A DNA stretch of 64,000 bases from an uncultured Sphingomonas sp. (GCF_913777625.1 NZ_CAJYTI010000026.1:102438-166437), one strand, 5' to 3'. Shown: positions 34,051 through 43,891, counted from the stretch's first letter. Numbers and translations: made by a program. The notes: generated by a model not told the origin, from the sequence alone.

Positions 34051-35577
34051 ATGCAGCAGCAGCAACCCCAGGCGCCGATCCGCAGCATCGCGGTGATCGG
34101 CGGCGGATCGGCCGGCTGGATGACGGCGGCGGCGATCTCCAAGTCGTTTGGGCGCTCGATCCGCGTCACCCTCGTCGAATCCGAGGAGATCGGGCTGATC
34201 GGGGTGGGCGAGGCGACGGTGCCGCACCTCTCCGCGTTCAACCGCCTGCTCGAGATCAACGAGGCGGAGTTCATCCGCCAGACCCAGGGCAGCTTCAAGC
34301 TGGGCATCCAGTTCAACGACTGGGGCAAGATCGGCGACAGCTATGTCCATGGCTTCGGCACGATCGGCCGCGATCTGGGGCTGCTCCCGTTCCACCAATA
34401 TTGGCTGAAGGCGCGCGCGGCGGGCAAGGCGAAGGACATCAGCGCCTATTCGCTGAACACGCTGGCGGCGCCGCTCGGCAAGTTCATGGTGCCGCCCAGC
34501 GACGCGCCGGCCAACACGCCGCTTGCCGAAATCGCCTATGCCTATCATTTCGATGCGGTCCGCTACGCCGCCTTTCTGCGCCGCCGCGCCGAGGCGCAGG
34601 GCGTCACGCGGATCGAGGGCAAGGTGATCGCGGTCAACCGCAACGGCGAGACCGGCTTCGTCGACAGCGTCACGCTGGAGCATGGCGACACGATCGCCGC
34701 CGACCTGTTCATCGATTGCACCGGCTTTCGCGCGCTGCTGATCGGTGACACGCTGGGCGTCGGCTTCGAGGACTGGACGCACTGGCTGCCTTGCGACCGC
34801 GCGCTGGCGGTGCCCTGCGCGAAAATGGGGCCGCCGACGCCCTATACCCGCTCCACCGCGCGGCCTGCGGGCTGGCAGTGGCGCATCCCGCTCCAGCACC
34901 GCACCGGCAACGGCTATGTCTATGCGAGCAACGCGATCAGCGACGACGAGGCGGCGGCGTTCCTGCTCGCCAACCTCGACGGCGAAGCGCTCGGCGATCC
35001 GCGGCTGGTCCGCTTCACCACCGGCAAGCGGCACCGGCTGTGGGACAAGAACGTCATCGCGATCGGCCTCGCCGGCGGCTTCATCGAGCCGCTGGAGTCG
35101 ACCGCGATCTATCTGATCCAGGCCGGGATCAACCGGCTGATGGCGCTGTTCCCGGATCGGCACTGCGAGCCTGCGCTGCGCGATACCTATAACGCGCAGA
35201 GCCAGTTCGAATATGAGCGGATCCGCGACTTCATCATCCTGCACTATTGCGCCACCACGCGCGACGACAGCGACTTCTGGAACCATGTGCGGACCATGGC
35301 GATCCCGGAGGCGCTCGCCGCCAATATCGCGCTGTTCCGCGCCAACGGGCAGTTCTTCCGCAACGGCACCGAGATGTTCGGGCTGACCAGCTGGGTGCAG
35401 GTGATGCTGGGGCAGGGGATCACGCCGCAGGGCTATCACCCCGCGGTCGACTGGGTGCGGACCGAGGACATGCTCGGGCTGGTCGGCCATGTCGAGCAGG
35501 TGATCGCGGCGAATGTCGGCCTGATGCCGCGCCACGAGGACTTCATCGCCCGGCATTGTGCGGCGCCCGCCCTGTAA
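34051..35577 (+). CDS. Flavin-dependent tryptophan halogenase-family protein
   Basis: A 508-residue protein. The FAD-binding GGGSAGW lies at about residues 17-23, followed by GVGEATVPHL (about 51-60). The halogenase-diagnostic WxWxIP motif is present as WQWRIP (about 274-279). The lysine expected to carry the chloramine may be the one in FKLGIQF near residue 89. Family members use FADH2, oxygen and halide to halogenate tryptophan or other aromatics. In sphingomonads and Caulobacter, such genes are regularly found beside TonB-dependent receptors and sugar regulators, with no proven substrate. It follows receptor 2 by about 125 bases and ends 13 bases before the convergent LacI gene. No flavin reductase gene is near. 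Confidence 0.9.
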   Translation: MQQQQPQAPIRSIAVIGGGSAGWMTAAAISKSFGRSIRVTLVESEEIGLIGVGEATVPHLSAFNRLLEINEAEFIRQTQGSFKLGIQFNDWGKIGDSYVHGFGTIGRDLGLLPFHQYWLKARAAGKAKDISAYSLNTLAAPLGKFMVPPSDAPANTPLAEIAYAYHFDAVRYAAFLRRRAEAQGVTRIEGKVIAVNRNGETGFVDSVTLEHGDTIAADLFIDCTGFRALLIGDTLGVGFEDWTHWLPCDRALAVPCAKMGPPTPYTRSTARPAGWQWRIPLQHRTGNGYVYASNAISDDEAAAFLLANLDGEALGDPRLVRFTTGKRHRLWDKNVIAIGLAGGFIEPLESTAIYLIQAGINRLMALFPDRHCEPALRDTYNAQSQFEYERIRDFIILHYCATTRDDSDFWNHVRTMAIPEALAANIALFRANGQFFRNGTEMFGLTSWVQVMLGQGITPQGYHPAVDWVRTEDMLGLVGHVEQVIAANVGLMPRHEDFIARHCAAPAL

Positions 35578-35590
35578 GGGCAGGCATCGC

Positions 35591-36595
35591 TCACCCCGCG
35601 GGCCGGCTGGTGCCGCGTTCGACCAGGTGCGTTTCGCACAACGTGACCGCCGGGGCGGCCTTCGGTGCCGCGGGATCGAGCAGCGCGACCAGCGTGTCGA
35701 TCGCCCCGGCGCCCATTGCCGCAATGTCGACGCGAACGGTGGTGAGGTCGACGAAGCGCGCCACCGGCACGTCGTCGAAGCCGGTAACGGCGATCTGCCC
35801 CGGCACCGCCACGCCAGCCTCGCGCAACACCTGCAGGGCGCCGAGCGCCATCATGTCGTTGCCCGCCACGATCGCGTCGATCGGCAGTCCCTCGGCGAGC
35901 AGCGTGCGCATCGCTTCCATGCCGCTTTCCTCGCGGAAATCGCCGTGGATCCTCCGTTGCGGAAGGTCCGGCGCCAGTTCGGACATCGCCGTGCGATAGG
36001 CCTGCGCACGCTCCTGCGCGTCGACATTGGCCTCGGGGCCCGCGAGGTGGACGATCGCGCGCCGCCCGCCCGCCAGCAGATGCGCGACGACCGCGCGGAT
36101 GCCGCCCGCATTGTCGACCTGGAGCGCCGAATGCTCGCCCGCCTCGGGGCTGTTGAGCAGGACGGCCGGCAGCGACGGCGGCAGCACGGCCTCGCGCTCC
36201 TCGGCGTCGAGCTGCGGCGCCATCACCACCAGCCCGTCGACCCGCCCGCGCATCGCCGCCATCGCCTGGCGGGCGAGTACCGGATCGGCATGCATGCTCG
36301 ACAGCAGCAGCACATAGCCGCGCGCCTGCGCCGCGCCTTCCATGCCGCGGATCAACTCGCTGAAGAACTCGCCATAGATGCCCGGCAGCACCACCCCCAG
36401 CGCATGGTTCCGTGCGGTGCTCAGGCTGCGTGCGCCGGCATGCGGGGAATAGTGCAGCGCGCGCATCGCGGCGACCACCTTCTCGCGCGTCTCCGGCGTC
36501 ACGTTTTCATGGGCGTTGAGCACGCGCGACACCGAGGCGACCGACAGGCCGGCAACCCGTGCGACATCCCGTATCGTGGCCGAGGATCGGCTCAA
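35591..36595 (-). CDS. LacI-family transcriptional repressor
   Basis: A 334-residue protein starting at TTG 36595, chosen because GGAAGGA lies just upstream and the LacI HTH starts nine residues later. The HTH (TIRDVARVAGLSVASVSRVL) with the hinge helix (ARSLSTAR) is followed by a periplasmic-binding-protein-like effector domain (about 62-330, for example GNDMMALGALQVL and GFDDVPVARF). It would bind the GTAAMCGGTTAC palindromes in front of its own divergent neighbour GH3 and receptor 2, and be released by a mono- or oligosaccharide. An in-frame extension up to 37123 is antisense to GH3 and is rejected. Confidence 0.93.
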   Translation of the reverse strand: MSRSSATIRDVARVAGLSVASVSRVLNAHENVTPETREKVVAAMRALHYSPHAGARSLSTARNHALGVVLPGIYGEFFSELIRGMEGAAQARGYVLLLSSMHADPVLARQAMAAMRGRVDGLVVMAPQLDAEEREAVLPPSLPAVLLNSPEAGEHSALQVDNAGGIRAVVAHLLAGGRRAIVHLAGPEANVDAQERAQAYRTAMSELAPDLPQRRIHGDFREESGMEAMRTLLAEGLPIDAIVAGNDMMALGALQVLREAGVAVPGQIAVTGFDDVPVARFVDLTTVRVDIAAMGAGAIDTLVALLDPAAPKAAPAVTLCETHLVERGTSRPAG

Positions 36596-36676
36596 GCGCT
36601 TTCCTTCCGTACAGATCGTTTCGCCTCCTTCTACGCAGCCCCGGCGAGGATTGCCAACCGATCGCCTCGCCGATAA

Positions 36677-36688
36677 GTAACCGGTTAC
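36677..36688. promoter_or_regulatory. LacI-family operator 3 between lacI-type gene and GH3
   Basis: GTAACCGGTTAC, identical to 30695-30706, lies 81 bases from the LacI start and 64 bases before the GH3 ATG. It overlaps a possible -10 box TACAAT (36686-36691) for GH3, so binding would block that promoter and might also control the regulator itself. Confidence 0.82.
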
Positions 36689-36752
36689 AATGAGGCTGCA
36701 GCGTTCCGTGCGATCGACGCCGGGCGCGCAAGAGCCGGCCTCGGGGAGAGAG

Positions 36753-39041
36753 ATGCAGACACCGAAGTCGACCGTTTCACGGCGCGGGGTAGTGGCCGCG
36801 ATGGGGCTGGCCAGCCTTTGGGCCGCGAGCCCCGTGCGCGCGGCGCTCGATGCGGCGAGCGCGGGCCTGGGCGAGCGCCACCGCGCGCGGATCGACGGGC
36901 TGCTCGCGCGGATGACGCTGGAGGAAAAGGCCGGGCAGCTGACGCTGCGCGCCTCGGCGTGGGGCGGCGATCGCGCCGCGGGGCTCAACCCGCCTTCGGC
37001 CGGCAATTTCGACCAGCAGATCGAAGACGCCGTGGCCGGGCGTCTCACCGGCATCTTCAACGGCAACGGCGCGGAGATGGCGCGGCGGATGCAGCGCGCA
37101 GTGATGGCGCGTTCGCGCCTCAAGATCCCGCTGCTGTTCGCCGCCGACGTGATTCACGGCCATCGCACGATCTTCCCGACGCCGGTGGGCGAGGTCTCGA
37201 GCTTCGAGCCCGAGCTGGCGGCGCGCACCGCGCGGGTCGCCGCCTATGAGGCCGCGGGCGCGGGAATCGACTGGACCTTCGCGCCGATGGTCGACATCGC
37301 GCGCGACCAGCGCTGGGGCCGGGCGATGGAGGGGGCGGGCGAAGACGTGCTGCTCGGCCGGCTGTTCGCGGCGGCGCGGGTGCGCGGCTTCCAGGGCAAG
37401 GATCTTGCCGACGACGATGCGATGATGGCCTGCGCCAAGCATTTCGCGGCCTATGGCGCGGCCGAGGCGGGGCTCGACTACAATACCGCCGACGTCTCCG
37501 AGCGGACCCTGCGCGAGGTGTATTTTCCGCCCTTCCAGGCGGCGTTCGACGCGGGCTGCGGCAGCACCATGGCCTCGTTCAACGAGATTGCCGGCACGCC
37601 CTCCACCGCCAACCACTGGCTGCTGACCGACGTGCTGCGCGACGAGTGGAAGTTCGGCGGCGTGGTCGTCTCCGACTATACCGGCGACGCGGAGCTCATC
37701 GTCCACGGGGTCGCCGCCGACGGCCGCGATGCCGCGCGGCTGGCGCTGCTTGCCGGTGTCGACATGAGCATGGAGAGCAATCTCTACCTGCTGCACCTGC
37801 CCGAGCTGGTGCGCGCGGGCACGGTGCCCCAGGCGGTGGTCGACCGCTCGGTACGGCGTGTGCTGGCGATGAAGGCGATGCTGGGGCTGTTCGACGATCC
37901 CTTCCGCCGCATCGATCCGGCGCGCGAGAAGGTGCGGTCGCGCCGTCCGGAATCGCTCGCCCTGGCACGCGAGGCAGGGCGCAAGTCGATCGTGCTGCTC
38001 AAGAACGAGGGCGACCTGCTGCCGCTGGCCAAAAGCGCGCACGTCGCGCTGATCGGCCCCTTCGCCAGCGGCCAGCACGATCTGATCGGCGGCTGGTGCG
38101 TCTATGGCGACGACGCGCTGGCGGTGGCGCTCGACACCGGGTTCAAGGCGGCGGGCGGCACCGTCACGGTGACCGAGGGCTGCGGGATCGACGCCGCCCT
38201 GCCCGGCGGGATCGAGGCCGCGGTGGCGGCGGCGCGCGCGGCCGATGTCGTCGTGCTGGCGATCGGCGAGAGCCAGAACTGGTCGGGCGAGGCGCAGTCG
38301 CGCACCGAGATCACCGTGCCGGCCGCGCAGCAGGCGCTGGCCGAGGCGGTCGCGGCGACCGGCAAGCCGATCGTCGTGGTGCTGAAGAACGGCCGCGCCC
38401 TGGCGCTGACCGGCGCGGTGCGCGACGCCGCCGCGATCCTCGTCACCTGGCAGCTCGGGTCGGAAAGCGGCCATGCCATCGCCGATATCGTCTACGGCGC
38501 CCATGGCCCCTCCGGCCGACTGCCGGTGAGCTTCCCGATCGCGAGCGGACAGGAACCCTATCATTACGACCACAAGCCGACGGGGCGCGCACAGGCTCCG
38601 GGCCCGCTCGAATCGTTCAAGACCCATTATCGCGACGTGCCGAACCAGGCGCTGTATGCCTTCGGCCACGGCCTCACCTATGGCCGCATCGCCTATGGCG
38701 AGCTGCAGCTGCCGGCGACGATGGCGTGGGACGGCGCGATCGAGATCCGCGCCACCGTCACCAACCAGGGCCCCCGCGCCGCGGAGGAGGTGGTGCAGCT
38801 CTATGTCCGCGATCCCGTGGCGAGCGTCACCCGGCCGGTCCGCCAGCTCAAGGCGTTCGCCAAGGTGGCGCTGGCACCCGGCGAGCGGCGCACGGTGGCG
38901 TTCACCCTGCGCCGCGCCGACCTGGCGTTCGTCGACCTCGCCAACCGCTGGACCGCCGAGCCGGGCCAGTTCGACGTCTGGATCGCGCCCTCGGCGCAGG
39001 CCGACGGGGTGCAGGGCAGGTTCGAGCTGCTGGCGGGCTAG
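36753..39041 (+). CDS. GH3 beta-glucosidase/beta-xylosidase, Tat-exported
   Basis: A 762-residue enzyme from ATG 36753, with RBS GGGGAGAG. The twin-arginine leader (VSRRGVVAAMGLASLWAASP) points to periplasmic export. The GH3 N-terminal barrel includes KHFAAYG (about 228) and the nucleophile Asp in VVSDYTGD (about 307). The alpha/beta sandwich (400-610) carries DVVVLAIGESQNWSGEAQSR, where the acid/base region is expected, and a fibronectin-type III domain (about 660-755) ends the protein. This architecture is that of BglX-type enzymes that remove terminal beta-linked glucose or xylose. It is under the LacI-type operator at 36677 and is followed 54 bases later by GH39, probably in one operon. 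Confidence 0.92.
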   Translation: MQTPKSTVSRRGVVAAMGLASLWAASPVRAALDAASAGLGERHRARIDGLLARMTLEEKAGQLTLRASAWGGDRAAGLNPPSAGNFDQQIEDAVAGRLTGIFNGNGAEMARRMQRAVMARSRLKIPLLFAADVIHGHRTIFPTPVGEVSSFEPELAARTARVAAYEAAGAGIDWTFAPMVDIARDQRWGRAMEGAGEDVLLGRLFAAARVRGFQGKDLADDDAMMACAKHFAAYGAAEAGLDYNTADVSERTLREVYFPPFQAAFDAGCGSTMASFNEIAGTPSTANHWLLTDVLRDEWKFGGVVVSDYTGDAELIVHGVAADGRDAARLALLAGVDMSMESNLYLLHLPELVRAGTVPQAVVDRSVRRVLAMKAMLGLFDDPFRRIDPAREKVRSRRPESLALAREAGRKSIVLLKNEGDLLPLAKSAHVALIGPFASGQHDLIGGWCVYGDDALAVALDTGFKAAGGTVTVTEGCGIDAALPGGIEAAVAAARAADVVVLAIGESQNWSGEAQSRTEITVPAAQQALAEAVAATGKPIVVVLKNGRALALTGAVRDAAAILVTWQLGSESGHAIADIVYGAHGPSGRLPVSFPIASGQEPYHYDHKPTGRAQAPGPLESFKTHYRDVPNQALYAFGHGLTYGRIAYGELQLPATMAWDGAIEIRATVTNQGPRAAEEVVQLYVRDPVASVTRPVRQLKAFAKVALAPGERRTVAFTLRRADLAFVDLANRWTAEPGQFDVWIAPSAQADGVQGRFELLAG

Positions 39042-39095
39042 ACGGTATCACCGGTCGCAAGGCGCGAAGACGCCGGCCGAACAGGAGAGGAAAGC

Positions 39096-40643
39096 ATGAA
39101 GACCTGGTCTGCGGTTCGCCGCGCATGGCTGCTGGCGCTTGTCGCCGGTGCCGCGATCCCCGCCGCCGCGCAGCCCGCGGCACCCGAGCAGGTCACGGTG
39201 CGCCTGGACGGTGCCACCACGCCTTTCCCGCATTTCTGGGAGACGATGTTCGGCTCCGGCCGTGCGGCGCTGGCGATGCGCGCGCAATATCGCGACGATC
39301 TGCGCGCGATGAAGCAGGCGACCGACCTGCGCTATGTCCGCTTCCACGCGATCCTGCACGACGAGAACGGCGTCTATGACGAAGATGCCCAAGGCCGGCC
39401 GATCTACAATTTCAGCTATGTCGACCAGATCTATGACGGCCTGCTCGCCGAAGGCGTGCGGCCGGTGGTCGAGATCGGCTTCATGCCGAAGAAGCTTGCC
39501 GCCTGGCAGGCGGGCCACCCCTTCTGGTACCGCCCGATCGTCGCGCCACCCAAGGATTATGGCCGTTGGGATGCGCTGATCACCGCGCTCGGCCGCCATC
39601 TGGTCGAGCGCTACGGCATCGCCGAAGTGGCGCGCTGGTATTTCGAGGTGTGGAACGAACCCAATATCGACTTCTGGGCCGGCGAACCGAAACAGGCGAC
39701 CTATTTCACCCTCTACGAACATACCGCACGGGCGCTGAAGGCGGTGGATCCGCGGCTGCGGGTTGGCGGGCCGGCGACGTCCTCGGCGCACTGGGTGCCC
39801 GAGTTTCTCGCGCACATGCACCGCGTCCAGGCGCCGGTCGATTTCGTCTCCACCCATGGCTATGCCGACGACACCGTCGAGGATCTGTTCGGCACCAAGG
39901 AAGCGATCCCGATGGAGCAGCGGCTGTGCCGCGCGGTGCAGAAGGTGCGCGGCGAGATCGATGCCTCGCCGTCGCCGAAGCTGCCGCTGCTGTGGACCGA
40001 GTGGAACGTGCCCTCCTATGGCGAGCGCGATGCCCGCGACACCAGCTATCTGGGCGCCGCGCTCGCCGACGACATCGCCCAGTGCGACGGGCTGGCGGAG
40101 GCGCTGTCCTTCTGGACGTTCAGCGCGGTGTTCGAGGAGAATGGCCCGGACACCTCGCCCTTCCACGGCCAGTTCGGCCTGATCGGGCCGGGCGGGATCC
40201 GCAAGCCCGGCTTCACCGCCTTTTCGCTGCTCCACCGGCTCGGCGACCGGCGGCTGGCGGCGCAGGGCCGCCAGGTGCTGGCGACGCGGCGGGCGGACGG
40301 CACCTTGGTGATCGCGCTGTGGAACCTGGTGCCCCCCGATCAGGTGGGCAAGCCGCGACGGGTAACGCTGACCCTGCCCGGGGCACGCCCCGGCATGCGC
40401 GCGCAGTGGACGATCATCGACTCGGTTCAGGGCAACAGCCTGGCCGCCTATCGCGCGGCCGGCAGCCCGCGCTATCCCACCCGCGCGCAGATCGCCGCGT
40501 TCAATCGTGCCGCCGCGGTCCCGCCGGCGACGGCGGTTGCGCTGGATGGGCGGGGATCGTTGTCGGTGACGCTGGCGCCCAATGCCCTGGGCCTGATCGA
40601 GCTGCGGCCGCGCACGGCGGCATCCCAGCGGAAGACGTCCTAA
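39096..40643 (+). CDS. GH39 beta-xylosidase-type glycosidase, secreted
   Basis: A 515-residue protein with a Sec signal peptide (cut near AAA-Q, residue 27). The GH39 barrel carries the acid/base glutamate in FEVWNEPN (about residue 189) and the nucleophile glutamate in LLWTEWN (about 303). A C-terminal beta domain (about 390-510) ends in NALGLIELRP. GH39 enzymes include beta-xylosidases and alpha-L-iduronidases; beta-xylosidase activity fits the neighbours best. RBS AGGAGAGGAAAGC precedes the ATG. It lies in the GH3 operon, so it should share LacI-type control. A two-way terminator follows. Confidence 0.9.
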   Translation: MKTWSAVRRAWLLALVAGAAIPAAAQPAAPEQVTVRLDGATTPFPHFWETMFGSGRAALAMRAQYRDDLRAMKQATDLRYVRFHAILHDENGVYDEDAQGRPIYNFSYVDQIYDGLLAEGVRPVVEIGFMPKKLAAWQAGHPFWYRPIVAPPKDYGRWDALITALGRHLVERYGIAEVARWYFEVWNEPNIDFWAGEPKQATYFTLYEHTARALKAVDPRLRVGGPATSSAHWVPEFLAHMHRVQAPVDFVSTHGYADDTVEDLFGTKEAIPMEQRLCRAVQKVRGEIDASPSPKLPLLWTEWNVPSYGERDARDTSYLGAALADDIAQCDGLAEALSFWTFSAVFEENGPDTSPFHGQFGLIGPGGIRKPGFTAFSLLHRLGDRRLAAQGRQVLATRRADGTLVIALWNLVPPDQVGKPRRVTLTLPGARPGMRAQWTIIDSVQGNSLAAYRAAGSPRYPTRAQIAAFNRAAAVPPATAVALDGRGSLSVTLAPNALGLIELRPRTAASQRKTS

Positions 40644-40682
40644 GGGTCGGCAGCGGTCCGGCGACCAACACGGCGGCATGAA

Positions 40683-40713
40683 AAAAGGGGAGGTGCAGCG
40701 CACCTCCCCTTTT
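40683..40713. terminator. Bidirectional intrinsic terminator
   Basis: AAAAGGGGAGGTGC (40683-40696) pairs perfectly with GCACCTCCCCTTTT (40700-40713) around AGC. A runs and T runs on each side make it work for both the GH39 gene (+) and the convergent receptor 3 gene (-). Confidence 0.92.
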
Positions 40714-40768
40714 CGCATTCGGACGGGGTACCAGCGGCGGCCGCCGCCGGTACCCCGCACCGCCAGGT

Positions 40769-43700
40769 TCAGAACTTGGCGGCGATGCCCGTGTACATGT
40801 AGCGACCGCGGACGTCGTAGACGCCGCTGCCGCCACCGATGCCGGTCGCATCGAGCGGCGGGTGCTTGTCCGCCACATTGTCCATGCCGGCATAGATGTT
40901 GAACCGCGACGTCACGTCATAGCCGACGCGGATGTCGTGATAGGCGACCACCGGATAATAGCGGTAGTTCGCATAATACGGATCCGACGGCGGGTTGCCG
41001 TTCAGCGGGTTGTAGCTGGTGAAGTCGCCGACATACTGGCGGCCGATCCAGCGCAGGCGATAGCCCAGGGTCAGCTGGTGCGTCGTCAGGTTCGCCTCCA
41101 GCCGGAAGCGGTCGATCGGGGTACCCAGGTTGCCGCGATAGCGGGTGGTGTAGCTGGGGTTGTTCGGATCGACGAAGTCATCGCGCTGGATGACGTGCGA
41201 GTAGTTCACCTTGAAGTCGGCCCGGCCGATATTGCCGATCTGGTGCTGATAGCCCAGCTCGACGTCCACGCCGCGAGCGCGCAGCAGGCCGAAATTGGCC
41301 GACGAGGCGAGCAGCGAGCCTTCGAGGATCTGATACGGTGCCTCGCCGCTGGCGGCGCCGCTGGCACCCGCACGCTGGAACAGCGAGCAATAGGCGGCAT
41401 TGCCCGAGGCGAGATCGTAGCAGAAGTTGGCGATCGTCTGCGCGTCGATCGACGAAATCGCCTGACGCACCTTGATGTTGTAATAGTCGACGGTCAGCGA
41501 GAGACCCGGCACCCAGTGCGGCTGGAAGGCAGCACCGAAGGTGTAGGAATCGGACTTTTCCGCGGTCAGGTTCGGGTTGCCGCCGCTCTTGATCTCGAGC
41601 GACTGCGAGTAGTTGAAGTTGTACCCGGCCGGGATGCCTGCTGCCGCGCAGTTCTTGGCGCGGGTCGCGGGGTTCGGACCGCCCTTGATGTTGTCCAACG
41701 CGCAGGGATCGTAGAAGCCCGGTGCGAAGTTCTGGCCGGCCGGGGTGTAGAGTTCACCCAGGTTCGGCGCACGCACCGCGCGCGCATAGTTCACGCGGAA
41801 GCGCAGGTCGCGGATCGGCGCCCACTCGCCGCCGAAGTTGTACGACCAGACCGTGCCGGTCTTGGTGTTGTAGTCCGACACGCGACCGGCTGCCGAGAGG
41901 GTCAGGTCGCGCAGCAGCGGCAGATCCTTCACCAGCGGCACGCGGATTTCGCCAAAGGCTTCCTTCACGTTCAGCGCCGGCGCGATGAACGTCGGGATGG
42001 CGTTGTAGAAGGTGTAGCCCTGTTCGACCAGTGGGTCCTGCTTGTAGTAGTTGGTCTCACGCCGATATTCGCCGCCGATCGAGAAGGCGATCGGGCCGCC
42101 GGGCAGCGAGAACAGGTTGTGCAGATCGCCCGACACGAAGCCGTTGACGTCGAACTGGGTGATCTTGCCGACCGAGGTCGTGTCCTGCAGCAGATAGGCG
42201 CGCTGCGCGTTGGTGAACTGGCCGCCCAGCACGTTGATGGGCGTGCAGGCCGCGACGTCGCGCGCGAGCACGGCGTCGTTGTCGACATAGCCGATCGCCG
42301 CGCTCGGATCGATCTGCGAACGGCAGACGATCTGACCGGCCGAGTTGCGGGCGGCATCGTTCGCCAGCAGGAAGCGCTGAACGTTCAGGTTGCCCAGGAT
42401 GCGGGTCTTTTCCTGGAACTCGCCATAGTTCGCCGACAGTTCGTAGCGGAACGTGTCGTTGAAGCCGCCGCGGACGCCGGCCACCGCGCGATAGGTGTCG
42501 CGGAACGACTGCTCAGCGCGATAGCCCAGGCCGGTCATCACTTCGCGCACCGCAAAGCGAGTCGCATTGGTGATCGACGCGGGATCGCGGCCGCCGGCCA
42601 CGAGCTGCGCGGTGATCAGGCTGCGCGCCTGCGAGCTGAGATACGGATTGTCGAGGCGGATCGTCTCACGGGTATCGCCCAGCGTGCTGCCCGAGATGAA
42701 GGCAGGGCCGCTCGAGCCCGAACCATAGACGGTGGTGTGCGACCAGGTCGCTTCGACGAACGGCTCGAAGGCGTCGCTGACGGTGAAATGACCGATCAGG
42801 TTCAGGTTGACGCGGTCGAGGCGCGGCTGAAGCTGGAACTGGTTGTCCTCGCGGAAGGTGTTGCCGTTGCCGCCCAGGAAGCTGCCCGTCGGGCCGAAGC
42901 CGACACGCTGGCCGGTCAGCGGCACCAGATTGCCGTCGGTCGTGAAGGTATAGGGGCAGTTATACAGGACACCGTTCGGGCCGGTGCCGCAGTTGAGCGC
43001 CGAGGTGCCGCCGAACCGCACCACACCGGTGTTGGTGTAGCCGGCCGAACGGATGTCGCGGTAGAGCACGCGCTCCGGGTTGGTCGCGGAACCGCTGCCG
43101 GTCGGGACGACCTGGATGAAGCCCGGTGCGTCCGCCACATATTTGCGGCCGCTGCCGAAATACTGGTCCTGGTGCGCGAACTCGGCGTTGACGGCGATGT
43201 TGCCGCGGCCTTCCGCGAAATTCTTGCCGGCGAGCACGCTGATGAACTGCGAAGCCGCGTCGCCATAGGTGCTGACGCCCGACTGGGCACGCGCCTGGAG
43301 GCCGTCGAAATGGTCCTTCAGCACGAAGTTGACCACGCCCGCGATCGCGTCCGAACCGTACACCGCGGAGCTACCGCCGGTGATCAGGTCCACGCGCTCG
43401 ATCAGGTCGGTCGGGATCGTGTTGGTATCGACCGAGACGCCCGAGTTGAGAATGTCGCTGGCGACGTGCCGGCGGCCGTTGACGAGCACCAGCGTGCGCG
43501 ACGTGCCGAGCTGGCGCAGATCGAGCAGGTTGAGGCCGGCGGTGCCGAGGAAGCGCGTCGAGTTCGACTGGCTGAACGTCGAGGCGACCTGCGGCAGCTG
43601 GTTGAGCTGATCGCCGATCGAGATCTGGCCGCTCTTGAAGAATTCCTCGCCGCGCAGGGTGGTGACCGGCACGACCGAGGTCAGGTTCGGGCTGGCGATG

Positions 43701-43891
43701 CGCGAGCCGGTGACGATGATGTCCTGGCCCTGATTCTGACCCTGGCCCTGTGACGGGGCCTGGTCCTGCGCGCTTTGCTGGGCGGTGCTGTCCTGGGCGT
43801 AGGCGGGGGCGCTGGCGACCAGGCCGGCGCTTGCCAGGATCAGCGCAGACAGCGCCGATCCGCCGCGAAGGCTCCTCTGGATGTTCGTCAT
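40769..43891 (-). CDS. TonB-dependent outer-membrane receptor 3
   Basis: A 1040-residue protein from ATG 43891 with GAGGAAC upstream. A signal peptide (cut near AYA-Q, residue 33) is followed by a Gln/Gly-rich spacer, the TonB-box-like QDIIVTGSRI (about 62), a plug (about 75-200, with VDLITGGSSAVYGSDAIAGV) and a barrel that ends in MYTGIAAKF. The plug text LNQLPQVASTFSQSNSTRFL and the NLLDLRQLGTSRTLVLVNGR segment are typical of the sphingomonad and Xanthomonas sugar-receptor group. The gene is transcribed toward GH39 and ends at the shared terminator. No LacI-type palindrome was seen before it, so it may answer to another regulator. Confidence 0.93.
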   Translation of the reverse strand: MTNIQRSLRGGSALSALILASAGLVASAPAYAQDSTAQQSAQDQAPSQGQGQNQGQDIIVTGSRIASPNLTSVVPVTTLRGEEFFKSGQISIGDQLNQLPQVASTFSQSNSTRFLGTAGLNLLDLRQLGTSRTLVLVNGRRHVASDILNSGVSVDTNTIPTDLIERVDLITGGSSAVYGSDAIAGVVNFVLKDHFDGLQARAQSGVSTYGDAASQFISVLAGKNFAEGRGNIAVNAEFAHQDQYFGSGRKYVADAPGFIQVVPTGSGSATNPERVLYRDIRSAGYTNTGVVRFGGTSALNCGTGPNGVLYNCPYTFTTDGNLVPLTGQRVGFGPTGSFLGGNGNTFREDNQFQLQPRLDRVNLNLIGHFTVSDAFEPFVEATWSHTTVYGSGSSGPAFISGSTLGDTRETIRLDNPYLSSQARSLITAQLVAGGRDPASITNATRFAVREVMTGLGYRAEQSFRDTYRAVAGVRGGFNDTFRYELSANYGEFQEKTRILGNLNVQRFLLANDAARNSAGQIVCRSQIDPSAAIGYVDNDAVLARDVAACTPINVLGGQFTNAQRAYLLQDTTSVGKITQFDVNGFVSGDLHNLFSLPGGPIAFSIGGEYRRETNYYKQDPLVEQGYTFYNAIPTFIAPALNVKEAFGEIRVPLVKDLPLLRDLTLSAAGRVSDYNTKTGTVWSYNFGGEWAPIRDLRFRVNYARAVRAPNLGELYTPAGQNFAPGFYDPCALDNIKGGPNPATRAKNCAAAGIPAGYNFNYSQSLEIKSGGNPNLTAEKSDSYTFGAAFQPHWVPGLSLTVDYYNIKVRQAISSIDAQTIANFCYDLASGNAAYCSLFQRAGASGAASGEAPYQILEGSLLASSANFGLLRARGVDVELGYQHQIGNIGRADFKVNYSHVIQRDDFVDPNNPSYTTRYRGNLGTPIDRFRLEANLTTHQLTLGYRLRWIGRQYVGDFTSYNPLNGNPPSDPYYANYRYYPVVAYHDIRVGYDVTSRFNIYAGMDNVADKHPPLDATGIGGGSGVYDVRGRYMYTGIAAKF

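Noticed and set aside
36596..37123. N-terminal extension of the LacI gene
   Set aside because: It would be antisense to GH3 and cover the operator; the LacI HTH starts normally from TTG 36595, which has a ribosome site.
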